Shown piece after piece: positions 15,576 to 23,119 of a DNA stretch of 64,000 nt; within the stretch, counting starts at the first letter, position 1, and each line of letters starts with the position of its first letter. A program made the position numbers and the translations under genes. This stretch comes from Streptomyces scabiei 87.22 (GTDB lineage Bacteria > Actinomycetota > Actinomycetes > Streptomycetales > Streptomycetaceae), in assembly GCF_000091305.1 (NCBI RefSeq), contig NC_013929.1, positions 7,998,001-8,062,000 on the forward strand. The letters run 5' to 3'. The notes beneath the pieces are model-generated. The model saw only the letters and a program-made list of their open reading frames with translations. It was not told the DNA's origin and ran no database searches.

Positions 15576-15657
15576 GGCGCGGCCCGCACCGTGGGGGATG
15601 GATACGGGCGGGCCGCGCCGGCCTCGATGACCGGGCCCCCTGGGGGAGGGCCCGGTC
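15576..15657 (-). terminator. Double hairpin behind the DUF4331 gene
   Basis: Two perfect stems sit in the gap between the DUF4331 stop and the TPR start: 15629-15638 with 15648-15657 (10 bp), and 15576-15587 with 15608-15619 (12 bp). They could terminate or attenuate transcription from the DUF4331 promoter before the TPR and NicO genes. Confidence 0.6.
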
Positions 15658-15665
15658 GGAGCGGC

Positions 15666-17189
15666 CTAGTAGTAGGCGCGGTCGTTCCGACGACGCCACC
15701 ACAGCAGGCCACCGCCGATGAGCAGGACACCGGCCGCGCCCGCGCCCGCCGAGGCGGCGATCAGCGTGGTGTCGGAACCGGCGCTCTCGACGCCGGTGCC
15801 GATCGCGCTGCGGACACTGTTGGTGGTGTTGCCCTTGACGGTCTTGCCACGCGAACCGGCCGTCGGCAGACCGACGTACGGGAAGGAGTGGCCGAACTTC
15901 TTGTCGTTCTTGTTCACCGCGTCACCCAGGTCGTTGGGCGCGTCGACGAGCTCGCCCTCGACGACCTGCAGCGCGATGTCGATCACGTCGTCGGTGAGCC
16001 GGCGTCCGTTCGGGAAGCCCTGGTTGTCACCGTCCAGCACACCGAGCCGCTTCGGCTTCGCGGTGGGCTTGATGGAGGTGTTGAGGCGCAGCTGCTCCGA
16101 CGGGGTCACGCGCGGCGGCTGGTTGAGGCCCTCGACACCCTTGAGGAACACGTCGACGAGGTCGTTGCGCGGCTCCTTCGGGGCCGGGATCTTGTAGATC
16201 GCCTCGATGAGCTTGGGCAGCTCCGGCTCGGTGACGTTCTTCAGGAACTGGCCGTCGTCCGCGGGCGAGGACGCGTTGAACTTGTCCTTGTCGCCGATGG
16301 GGTTGACGACCTCGTTCACCAGCGGCATGCCGAGGCGCGAGACCTGGCGGTACTGGCCGTCGGCGCCCACCCGCTGGGTCGTCGACCAGATACCGACGAT
16401 CGGCTGGTTCTTGTGCTGCACGAGCGCGGCGCTCGGGACCTGCAGGGCGATCGAGTTGACGTTGTAGCCCTTGAGGGTGTCCCGCCCGACCTCGGAGAGG
16501 TCGCCGCCGTACAGCAGGTCGAAGACGCGCAGGTCCAGGAAGAACGGGTCGTCGGCCTGGCCGGCGTACGTCGTCACCCCGCTCGCCGTCTTGTAGACCG
16601 CCTCGTCGCGCAGCTTCTTGTAGTTCGGCATCGACGCCTTGCCGACGTTCGACGGCGCCACCCACACGTCGTCCGCGAGCTTCGTCTTGGAGACCACGCG
16701 GCGGTTCTTCAGCTTGAAGAGATCGATGTCGTAGGTCTGCGTGATGTTGAGGTCCGGGTCGTCGAGGCTCTCCACGACGCCCGTGTTGTACAGGAAGGTC
16801 TTGTCGTTCTTCGTCTTCGTGTCGAACGTGTACCGGAAGATCAGGTCTTCCCGCGCGTCGCCGTCCTGGTCGACGCGGATGTCGTACTGCGCGTCCTCGG
16901 AGAAGGTGAAGAAGTTCGGACCGCCCGCGGGCTCCTCGAAGGGGATCCAGTTCGCGATGACCGTCGTCGTGTCCGGCTTGTCGGGGCTGACGAAGGCGTA
17001 GACGTCGGTGTTGTCGAACTGGGGCTGCCCCGAGATGAGCGGTGCCTCGCGGTGGCTGGAGGCCGAGGCGGCCCCCGGCTCCAGCACGGTCACGCCGGCG
17101 GCTGCGAGCCCTCCGGCGGCCAGCGAAGCACAGATGAGGGACGCGATGCTGCGCCGTCCCGAGCCGCTCCTGGAAGTAGGTGTCGTCAT
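15666..17189 (-). CDS. Exported DUF4331 protein
   Basis: A 507-residue envelope protein of the DUF4331 family. It has an N-terminal signal peptide (to about residue 44, GAASASSHREAPLI). The family opening SSHREAPLISGQPQFDNTDV is followed by FEEPAGGPNFFTF and a long beta-rich domain. A Gly/Ala-rich transmembrane segment near the C-terminus precedes a basic WWRRRND tail, so it should be anchored with the domain outside. The biochemical role of DUF4331 is unknown. ATG 17189 is chosen over TTG 17210. A SigK-like promoter starts about 32 bases upstream. Confidence 0.85.
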   Translation of the reverse strand: MTTPTSRSGSGRRSIASLICASLAAGGLAAAGVTVLEPGAASASSHREAPLISGQPQFDNTDVYAFVSPDKPDTTTVIANWIPFEEPAGGPNFFTFSEDAQYDIRVDQDGDAREDLIFRYTFDTKTKNDKTFLYNTGVVESLDDPDLNITQTYDIDLFKLKNRRVVSKTKLADDVWVAPSNVGKASMPNYKKLRDEAVYKTASGVTTYAGQADDPFFLDLRVFDLLYGGDLSEVGRDTLKGYNVNSIALQVPSAALVQHKNQPIVGIWSTTQRVGADGQYRQVSRLGMPLVNEVVNPIGDKDKFNASSPADDGQFLKNVTEPELPKLIEAIYKIPAPKEPRNDLVDVFLKGVEGLNQPPRVTPSEQLRLNTSIKPTAKPKRLGVLDGDNQGFPNGRRLTDDVIDIALQVVEGELVDAPNDLGDAVNKNDKKFGHSFPYVGLPTAGSRGKTVKGNTTNSVRSAIGTGVESAGSDTTLIAASAGAGAAGVLLIGGGLLWWRRRNDRAYY

Positions 17190-17227
17190 GCCGTCCGTCC
17201 TCTGTCCCAACTTGCCTGACGAACGCC

Positions 17228-17254
17228 ATTCGGTGCGGTCGGCAGGGTGGATTG
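17228..17254 (-). promoter_or_regulatory. SigK-like ECF promoter for the DUF4331 gene
   Basis: Read on the minus strand, CAATCC (17249-17254) and CCGAAT (17228-17233) are separated by 15 bases. Mycobacterial SigK promoters are reported as CCATCC and CCGAAT boxes. The predicted start is near 17221, leaving a leader of about 32 bases before ATG 17189. Confidence 0.6.
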
Positions 17255-17318
17255 GTCGAATCCCAAACGTTCTTACGGAGCGTTTGAAAGGTTGTCTCAG
17301 CGGAGAGCACGATTCGTT

Positions 17319-17335
17319 GATCCGAAGTTCGGATC
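17319..17335. promoter_or_regulatory. 17-bp palindrome in the sigma/DUF4331 divergent region
   Basis: GATCCGAAGTTCGGATC is a perfect palindrome around a central G, midway between the two divergent SigK-like promoters. It could be an operator for an additional regulator or a small hairpin. No protein can be assigned. Confidence 0.4.
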
Positions 17336-17378
17336 GGTCGACCGGAGACCCGCGTTTCGGGCAGCCTGATCCGTAACC

Positions 17379-17405
17379 CCATCCGGAGGTGGGTCGGTTG
17401 CGAAT
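17379..17405 (+). promoter_or_regulatory. SigK-like ECF autoregulatory promoter
   Basis: CCATCC (17379-17384) and GCGAAT (17400-17405) are separated by 15 bases, the same spacing as the divergent promoter and one base from the CCGAAT consensus. The predicted start is near 17412, which rules out ATG 17404 as the sigma start and supports GTG 17455. Confidence 0.6.
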
Positions 17406-17454
17406 GCCTTACGCGCGGGGATGGCCGTGCTCGGCCGGAGACGAGGGGGAGCGT

Positions 17455-17997
17455 GTGGAGGCGGACAGGCTTCTGGTCCGGGTGGCCGGGGGCGACCAGC
17501 GGGCGTTCGAGGACTTGTACGCAGTGGTGTCGGGCCCGGTCTTCGGACTGGTCCGCCGGGTCGTGCGCGACCCCGCGCAGTCGGAGGAGGTGGCTCAGGA
17601 GGTGCTGCTCGAACTCTGGCGTTCCGCGGGCCGCTTCGATCCGGCCCGGGGCAGCGCCCTGTCCTGGATACTCACCCTCGCGCACCGGCGCGCGGTGGAC
17701 CGGGTGCGCAGCGCCCGTGCCGCCACCGAGCGCGAGCAGCGCGAGGGACGGCGCAACCACCACCCCGCCTTCGACCAGGTCGCCGAGGAGGTCGAGGCCG
17801 GCCTCGAACGCCAGTGGGTGCGCCACTGCCTGGACAAGCTGACCACCCTCCAGCGCGAGTCCGTCACCCTCGCCTACTACGACGGCTACACCTACCGTGA
17901 AGTGGCCGAGCGGCTCTCCTGCCCCCTCGGCACGGTCAAGACCCGTATGCGCGACGGACTCACTCGGCTGCGCGAATGCCTGGGAGGAGTCGCATGA
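17455..17997 (+). CDS. ECF sigma factor, SigK/SigL-like
   Basis: A 180-residue ECF sigma factor. Region 2 reads FEDLYAVVSGPVFGLVRRVVRDPAQSEEVAQEVLLELWRSAGRFDP then ALSWILTLAHRRAVDRVR. Region 4 reads LQRESVTLAYYDGYTYREVAERLSCPLGTVKTRMRDGLTRLRECL. It directs RNA polymerase to a small regulon, and the divergent SigK-like promoters suggest it controls itself and the DUF4331 gene. GTG 17455 has a GAGGGGGAG ribosome site and fits the promoter position. ATGA at 17994-17997 joins the stop to a small ORF that leads to the anti-sigma gene. Confidence 0.9.
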   Translation: MEADRLLVRVAGGDQRAFEDLYAVVSGPVFGLVRRVVRDPAQSEEVAQEVLLELWRSAGRFDPARGSALSWILTLAHRRAVDRVRSARAATEREQREGRRNHHPAFDQVAEEVEAGLERQWVRHCLDKLTTLQRESVTLAYYDGYTYREVAERLSCPLGTVKTRMRDGLTRLRECLGGVA

Positions 17998-18083
17998 GCG
18001 CCCTGATCCACCGCGCGGGATCCGGAGGTCCGCGCGCCCGCGCGGCCTGCCGGGCAGGTGCGCCGAGGGGAGGCGCGGCATGA
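17994..18083 (+). CDS. 29-residue coupling ORF between sigma and anti-sigma
   Basis: ATG 17994 overlaps the sigma stop as ATGA, and the ORF's own TGA (18081-18083) overlaps the anti-sigma ATG, again as ATGA. GGGAGGAG lies five bases upstream of its start, inside the sigma gene. The product (MSALIHRAGSGG at the start) is Arg/Ala/Gly-rich with one Cys and no recognised domain. It may be a translational relay that sets the sigma to anti-sigma ratio, a real peptide, or the trace of an old frameshift. Confidence 0.55.
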   Translation: MSALIHRAGSGGPRARAACRAGAPRGGAA

Positions 18084-18892
18084 GCCTCTTCCGCCGCGAG
18101 GACCTCCACTCGCTCGCCGCTCCCTACGCGCTCGACGCCCTGGACCCCGACGAGCGGCGCCGCTTCGAGCGCCACCTGGAGGGCTGCGACCGCTGCCCCG
18201 CCGAGGTGCGCGCCCTGTCCGAGGACGCCGTGCGCCTCGCCTGGTCGACGGCCGCCCCGGCGCCGGCGGCGATGCGCGACCGGGTCTTCGCCGCCGTCCG
18301 CAACACCCCCCAGGAGAACCGGTCCTGGAGCGCGCAGCCCGCGCGGCCGCAGCATCTGCCGCGTCATGTGTGGGGGACCGAGCCGCCGCCGAAGTCGCGC
18401 GCCCGTGCGCCCCGTCTGCGCTCTTGGCTCGTTCCGCTGGCCACCGTCACGGCCGCCGCCGCGCTCGTGGTGGCCTCCCTCTTCGCCGTCCAGGCCGACC
18501 GCACCCGGGACGAACTGGCCTCCGAGCAGGCGCGGGCCAGTGAGATCGCCCACGTTCTCGCCGCGCCGGACGTCCGGGCGAGCAGCGACCGGGACGCGGA
18601 GGGACATGCGATCGGAGTGATCGCTTCCGCGGAGGAGGGGAGCGCGGTCGTGACCCTCAGCGGATTCGAGGGCCTCCCGAAGAACCGGGTGCACCAGCTC
18701 TGGCTCATGCGCCCCGACGTGCAACCACGCTCCCTGGGGCTCTTCGTCGGCGACACGCCCTTGGTCGCGGACGGAATGAACACCGACGCGACGTCACTCG
18801 CGGTGACCGTCGAGCCCGACGGTGGGTCAGCGCAGCCCACCGGCCAGCCGGTTGTCCAACTCGCCCTGGAATCGGTCGGATTCGGAGAGTAG
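18080..18892 (+). CDS. Zinc-type anti-sigma factor, RskA-like
   Basis: A 270-residue membrane anti-sigma factor. The N-terminal domain has His10 and HLEGCDRC (His32, Cys36, Cys39), a zinc-associated anti-sigma motif. A transmembrane helix lies at about 116-138, followed by a coiled segment (DELASEQARASEIAHVLAAPDV) and an extracytoplasmic RskA domain with VVTLSGFEGLPKNRVHQLWLM. It should hold the adjacent ECF sigma inactive until a signal outside the membrane releases it. GGGGAGG precedes the ATG. A short CCCC/GGGG hairpin follows the stop. Confidence 0.88.
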   Translation: MSLFRREDLHSLAAPYALDALDPDERRRFERHLEGCDRCPAEVRALSEDAVRLAWSTAAPAPAAMRDRVFAAVRNTPQENRSWSAQPARPQHLPRHVWGTEPPPKSRARAPRLRSWLVPLATVTAAAALVVASLFAVQADRTRDELASEQARASEIAHVLAAPDVRASSDRDAEGHAIGVIASAEEGSAVVTLSGFEGLPKNRVHQLWLMRPDVQPRSLGLFVGDTPLVADGMNTDATSLAVTVEPDGGSAQPTGQPVVQLALESVGFGE

Positions 18893-19007
18893 TCAACAAC
18901 CCCCTTACGGGGTAGAGGAATAGCGGGGCCGTGATTCCCCAGTGCTCCAACGGGGCGATATGGTTACGCTGCCCGGGCCGGGTGGACTCGTACGGGTGGG
19001 GAGTGAC

Positions 19008-19274
19008 ATGGAACAGATAGCAGTGCGTAGGGCGCGAGTCCCTGCGATCACGTGCGGGAGCACCGCGACCAGTTCGCGGCTCGACCGCCATCTCTCGGTG
19101 CTGAGCGGCCCCGCCGTGCCGCAGCGCGAGGCGGCCGAGGCGACCTCGCTGATGCGGGAGCTGACGTCACGTTCCCCGCAGGAGCGCAGCAGCCGCAAGG
19201 ACACACGCGTCGGCCGCGTCTCGCTGTTCGCCCCGCTGAAGAGGCTGCGCCGCTCGCTGTTCGGCAGTCGCTAG
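19008..19274 (+). CDS. Small conserved hypothetical protein
   Basis: An 88-residue basic protein with no signal peptide. The start MEQIAVRRARVPAITCG and the Arg/Lys-rich end LKRLRRSLFGSR are its notable features, and a middle segment with SLMRELTSRSPQE may be helical. ATG 19008 follows GGGGAG with five to six bases spacing. No family is recognised. It lies downstream of the sigma/anti-sigma genes on the same strand, but a 115-bp gap with a small hairpin suggests its own promoter. Confidence 0.6.
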   Translation: MEQIAVRRARVPAITCGSTATSSRLDRHLSVLSGPAVPQREAAEATSLMRELTSRSPQERSSRKDTRVGRVSLFAPLKRLRRSLFGSR

Positions 19275-19293
19275 CCCCTCCTCGCACCTCAAG

Positions 19294-19314
19294 GGCCTTT
19301 TCCGCAGAGGCCCG
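19294..19314. terminator. Bidirectional hairpin between convergent genes
   Basis: GGGCCT (19294-19299) pairs with AGGCCC (19309-19314) and is followed on one side by a TTTT run. It lies between the stops of the small hypothetical gene and the CoA-transferase gene. Confidence 0.5.
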
Positions 19315-19317
19315 CGT

Positions 19318-20535
19318 TCAGGCGACCACACCGTCCCGGCGCAACGCTGCGATCTCTTCGTCCGTCATCCCCGCGGCACGGAGCAGCGAACCGGTGTGCT
19401 CCCCGAGCGCGGGCACCGCTCCCATCCGCGCCTCGTCCCCGCCCGGCAGCGTGATGGGCGGCAGCAGTGACCTGAGCGGACCCACCGGTGACGCCACATC
19501 GCGCCACCGGTTCCGGGCCGCCAGCTGAGGGTGCTCCGCCACCTCCGTGAGGTCCCTCAGCCGCGCACAGGCGATCCCCGCCGCCTCCAGGCGCTCCAGG
19601 GCCGTGTCGGTGTCCAGTGCCCCGAGCGCCGTCGCGACCAGCTCGTCCGTACGCTCCCGTCGCCCGACCCGCGCCGGATTCGTCGCGAACGCCGGGTCGT
19701 CGGCCAACTCCGGCTGCCCCAGCACCTGTTCGGCGAGCCGCCGCCACTCCCGGTCGTTCTGCACGGACAGCAGCACGCGCCCGCCGTCGGCCGTCGCGTA
19801 GGCGTCGTACGGCGCGATCACCGCGTGCCCGAGCCCCGTGCGCGCCGGCGCGGTCCCGCCGTGCAGGGTGTGGTGCAGCGGATGCCCCATCCACTCCGCA
19901 AGCGCCTCCAGCATCGACACCTCCACCGGCCCGCCCCGCCCGGTCGTCCCCCGCCGCACGAGCGCCGCCAGCACCCCCGAGAACGCGTACATCCCGGCGG
20001 CGATGTCCGCCGCCGGGATGCCCGCCTTCACCGGCTGCTCCGGTGTCCCCGTCACCGACACCAGACCGGCCTCGCACTGCACGAGCATGTCGTACGCCCG
20101 CTTGTCCGCGTACGGCCCCGACGCCCCGTACCCCGAGATGTCCACCGCGATCAGCCGGGGATGCGCCGCGCACAGCGTGGCCGCGTCCAGGCCGAGCCGG
20201 GCGGCGGCGCCCTGCGCGAGGTTCTGCACGAACACGTCCGCGTCCGCCACCAGTCGCGTGACGACGGCCAGGCCCCGCGGGTCCTTCAGATCCACTGCCA
20301 GGGACTCCTTGCCCCGGTTGCACCACACGAAGTGCGAGGCCAGGCCCCGGGCGGCGGTGTCGTAGCCGCGGGCGAAGTCACCGCCGTCCACCCGCTCGAC
20401 CTTGATCACCCGCGCCCCCAGGTCGGCGAGCTGCCGGGTGGCGAAGGGCGCGGCGACGGCCTGCTCGACGGCGACGACGGTGATGCCGTCCAGGGGCAGC
20501 GGATCGCGGGGGAGTGGGCTCATGCCGTGGATCAT
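19318..20535 (-). CDS. CaiB/BaiF family CoA-transferase
   Basis: A 405-residue class III CoA-transferase. The family opening LDGITVVAVEQAVAAPFATRQLADLGARVIKVE is present, followed by NRGKESLAVDLKDP and the catalytic aspartate in AGIPAADIAAGMYA. These enzymes pass CoA between carboxylic acids, for example from succinyl-CoA. The acid is not identifiable, and no acyl-CoA dehydrogenase adjoins. The start is either 20535 or ATG 20523, and neither has a clear ribosome site. It stands alone between convergent and same-strand neighbours. Confidence 0.85.
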   Translation of the reverse strand: MIHGMSPLPRDPLPLDGITVVAVEQAVAAPFATRQLADLGARVIKVERVDGGDFARGYDTAARGLASHFVWCNRGKESLAVDLKDPRGLAVVTRLVADADVFVQNLAQGAAARLGLDAATLCAAHPRLIAVDISGYGASGPYADKRAYDMLVQCEAGLVSVTGTPEQPVKAGIPAADIAAGMYAFSGVLAALVRRGTTGRGGPVEVSMLEALAEWMGHPLHHTLHGGTAPARTGLGHAVIAPYDAYATADGGRVLLSVQNDREWRRLAEQVLGQPELADDPAFATNPARVGRRERTDELVATALGALDTDTALERLEAAGIACARLRDLTEVAEHPQLAARNRWRDVASPVGPLRSLLPPITLPGGDEARMGAVPALGEHTGSLLRAAGMTDEEIAALRRDGVVA

Positions 20536-20575
20536 GTCCCCGCGGGGGCGCCGTTGTCATCAGGCGTGCCGCGTC

Positions 20576-21364
20576 TCACGTGCCCCGGGGCCCGGCCGCG
20601 TAGGTGCGGACCGCGAGCGGCACGAACACCGCGAGCAGGACGCCGCACCACAGCAGCGACCCGGCGACCGGGTGGGCGACCGGCCAGGCGGCGCCCTCGG
20701 GGACGGGCGCGTTGCCGAAGAGGTCGCGCAGGGCCGTGGCGACCGCGCTGATCGGGTTCCACTCGGCGGCCGTCCGCAGGGGGCCCGGCAGACCCTCGGC
20801 CGGGATGTACGCGGTGGACAGCAGCGGCAGCAGGAACGTCGCCCCGCCCAGCTGTCCGGCCGCCTCCTCGTTGCGGGTCAGCAGGCCCAGGAAGATGCCC
20901 GTCCACACGGCGGCGAACCGGAACAGCAGCAACAGTCCGAACGCCCCCACCGCCGCCGGGGCGCTCCCCTCCACGCGCCAGCCCACCGCGAGCCCGACCA
21001 GCAGGAACAGCACCGTACCGGCGGCCGTGACGAGCACGTCGGCCAGCGCCTGCCCGAGCGGCACGGCGGCCCTGCTCATCGGCAGGGCGCGGAAGCGGTC
21101 CATCACGCCCCGGTGGGTGTCCCGGGCGGCCTCGAACATGCCGGTCATGATCCCGCCGGCGGCCGTCGCCACCAGCAGGCCGGGCACGAGGAACCGCCGG
21201 TACTCCTCGCCCGGCACCGCGAGCGCGCTGCCGAAGACGTAGCCGAAGAACAGCAGCATCGACACGGGCATGGTCTGCGTGAGGATCAGCAGTCCCGGGT
21301 TGTTCCGCAGCCGCCGCAGCTGCCGGCCCAGCATCGCCGTGCCGTCGTACGCCAACGCGTTCAC
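20576..21364 (-). CDS. ABC-2 type transporter permease (DrrB-like)
   Basis: A 262-residue permease with six predicted membrane helices and the ABC-2 signature region GLLVATAAGGIMTGMFEAARDTHRGVMDRFRALPMSRAAVPLG, as in daunorubicin-exporter DrrB proteins. With the ATPase it should export a hydrophobic compound. GTG 21364 overlaps the ATPase stop by four bases (GTGA), so the pair is coupled. The final stretch carries WNPISAVATALRDLFGN, also typical of the family. Confidence 0.88.
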   Translation of the reverse strand: MNALAYDGTAMLGRQLRRLRNNPGLLILTQTMPVSMLLFFGYVFGSALAVPGEEYRRFLVPGLLVATAAGGIMTGMFEAARDTHRGVMDRFRALPMSRAAVPLGQALADVLVTAAGTVLFLLVGLAVGWRVEGSAPAAVGAFGLLLLFRFAAVWTGIFLGLLTRNEEAAGQLGGATFLLPLLSTAYIPAEGLPGPLRTAAEWNPISAVATALRDLFGNAPVPEGAAWPVAHPVAGSLLWCGVLLAVFVPLAVRTYAAGPRGT

Positions 21365-22329
21365 GCGGCACGCTCCTTGTGGTCGGCGAGGCTCAGGTCC
21401 GGGCCCTGCGTGAGGCGCAGGAACACGTCGTCGAGGGTCGGCGGGCGCAGGCTGACGTCCAGCAACGGCACGCCCGCCGCGTCGAGTTCGCGCACCAGGC
21501 GGGGGAGCGTGAGCGTCGGGTCGAGGGTGACCACACCGACCGCGTGCCGCTCGTCGTCGAACGACGGGCACGCGCCGGTGAGTTGGTCGAGGACGGCCGC
21601 CGCCCGGGGCATCGCGCCCGCGTGGGCGACGACGGCCTCCGCGTACGAGCCGACGAGCGCCTTCAGCTCGGGCGGTGAGCCGCTGTGCGCGATCCGGCCC
21701 CGGTCCATCAGCACGATCCGGTCGGCCAGCTGGTCGGCCTCCTCCAGGTACTGCGTGGTGAGCAGCACGGTCGTCCCCTCCTCCCGCAGGTCGCGCACGG
21801 CGTCCCGGATCCGGTTGCGGCTGACCGGGTCCAGCCCGGTGGTGGGCTCGTCCAGGAAGAGCACCGCCGGACGCCGGATCAGACTGGCCGCCAGATCCAG
21901 CCGGCGGCGCATACCGCCCGAGTAGGTGGAGACCGGACGGTCGGCGGCCTCGGTCAGGCCGAAGCGGTCGATGAGGTCGCCCGCGCGGCCCGCCGGGTCG
22001 CGGACCCGGTGCAGCCGCGCGAACAGCCGCAGGTTCTGCCGCCCGGTCAGATCGCCGTCCACCGACGCGTACTGCCCCGTCACGCCGATCGCCCGCCGGA
22101 CCGCGCCCGGCTCCCGCACCAGGTCGTGACCCGCGATCCGCGCCGAGCCCGCGTCCGGCCGCAGCAGCGTCGTCAGCAGCCGTACGGCCGTGGTCTTGCC
22201 CGCCCCGTTCGGGCCGAGCATCCCGACCACGGTGCCCGCCGCCACGGCCAGATCGAGGCCGCGCACGGCACGGACGTCTCCGAAGCGCTTCTCCAGCCCT
22301 TCACTAAGTACAGCGTACGTAGTTGTCAT
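21361..22329 (-). CDS. ABC transporter ATP-binding protein (DrrA-like)
   Basis: A 322-residue ATPase of the drug-resistance type. Walker A is GPNGAGKTT, the Q-loop follows in GVTGQYASVD, the signature is STYSGGMRRRLDLA, Walker B is VLFLDEPTTGLDP, and the H-loop region is LLTTQYLEEAD. The DrrA-type C-terminal extension ends with PTLDDVFLRLT. The partner permease is encoded by the overlapping next gene. ATG 22329 has no ribosome site. A repressor site overlaps the first codons and a second lies upstream, so the divergent TetR probably represses it. Confidence 0.9.
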   Translation of the reverse strand: MTTTYAVLSEGLEKRFGDVRAVRGLDLAVAAGTVVGMLGPNGAGKTTAVRLLTTLLRPDAGSARIAGHDLVREPGAVRRAIGVTGQYASVDGDLTGRQNLRLFARLHRVRDPAGRAGDLIDRFGLTEAADRPVSTYSGGMRRRLDLAASLIRRPAVLFLDEPTTGLDPVSRNRIRDAVRDLREEGTTVLLTTQYLEEADQLADRIVLMDRGRIAHSGSPPELKALVGSYAEAVVAHAGAMPRAAAVLDQLTGACPSFDDERHAVGVVTLDPTLTLPRLVRELDAAGVPLLDVSLRPPTLDDVFLRLTQGPDLSLADHKERAA

Positions 22330-22364
22330 GGGGTGACCATAGCGCACTACGTACGCCGTACGTA
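22305..22364. promoter_or_regulatory. Paired TetR operators, TACGTACG-type
   Basis: TACGTACGCCGTACGTA at 22348-22364 is a perfect 17-bp palindrome around one base. A 14/17 match, TAAGTACAGCGTACGTA, lies at 22305-22321 inside the first codons of the ABC ATPase gene. The centres are 43 bp apart. They flank the divergent start region of the ABC exporter and the TetR gene, the standard layout for a self-regulating efflux repressor. Confidence 0.75.
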
Positions 22365-22392
22365 ACTAGGATGGTGACCGAGGTGATGATCG

Positions 22393-23112
22393 ATGGCTGG
22401 CCGAGCGGACGAACCCGCGGTGATCTGGGCGCGCCCCGAGCGCACCGGCCGGGGCCCCAGACCCGCGTTCACGCGCGCGGACATCGCGGCGGCCGCTGTC
22501 CGGCTCGCCGACGGGGGCGGTCTCGACGCGGTGTCCATGCGCCACGTCGCGGCCGAACTGGGCTGCGGCACGATGTCGCTGTACAACTACGTCCCCCGCA
22601 AGGAGGACCTGTACGAGCTGATGGTCGACGCGGTCGGCGGCGAACACGAGCTGTGGGAGCCCGGCGACGACTGGCGGGCCGAGATGCGGCGGGTGGCGTA
22701 CCAGACCCGCGATCTGCTGCGCCGGCACCCGTGGATGCCCCGGCTGATGTCGCCGGTCTACGGGTTCAGCCCCCAGGCGATGCGGTACCTGGAGCACTGC
22801 CTCGCCTGCATGGACCCGCTCGACGCGCCCTACGGGACGAAGATGCAGCTCCTGGGCATGCTGAACGGGTGCGTGACGACCTATGTGGCGAACGAGCTGG
22901 CGACGGCCGAGCGCGCGCGGTCGCTGCCGTGGTCGGAGGACCGGGAGAACGAGATCCGGATCGCGTACCTCGGGACGCAGATCGCGAGCGGCGCCTATCC
23001 CCGCCTGGCGGCGGCGTTCATGGAGGACCCGGGGCCGATCGATCTGGAGGCCGTGTTCGGGTGGATGGTGGAGAAGGTCCTGGATTCGTTCGCGCCCCGG
23101 GGCCTGCCGTAG
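22393..23112 (+). CDS. TetR-family repressor of the ABC exporter
   Basis: A 239-residue TetR protein. The helix-turn-helix is FTRADIAAAAVRLADGGGLDAVSMRHVAAELGCGTMSLYNYVPRKEDL, followed by a long C-terminal ligand domain of the TetR_C_1 (tetracycline-repressor-like) kind. The ATG follows GAGGTGAT. It is divergent from the DrrAB-like exporter genes with two near-identical operators between them, so it should bind an exported drug-like ligand and repress both transcription units. Confidence 0.88.
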   Translation: MAGRADEPAVIWARPERTGRGPRPAFTRADIAAAAVRLADGGGLDAVSMRHVAAELGCGTMSLYNYVPRKEDLYELMVDAVGGEHELWEPGDDWRAEMRRVAYQTRDLLRRHPWMPRLMSPVYGFSPQAMRYLEHCLACMDPLDAPYGTKMQLLGMLNGCVTTYVANELATAERARSLPWSEDRENEIRIAYLGTQIASGAYPRLAAAFMEDPGPIDLEAVFGWMVEKVLDSFAPRGLP

Positions 23113-23119
23113 CGCGGCC

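Noticed and set aside
17404..17406. ATG as start of the sigma gene
   Set aside because: It overlaps the predicted -10 box, so it would not be within the mRNA; GTG 17455 has a better ribosome site.
20576..23112. Drug exporter as sign of a biosynthetic gene cluster
   Set aside because: No synthase, tailoring or pathway-specific genes flank the exporter and its TetR.
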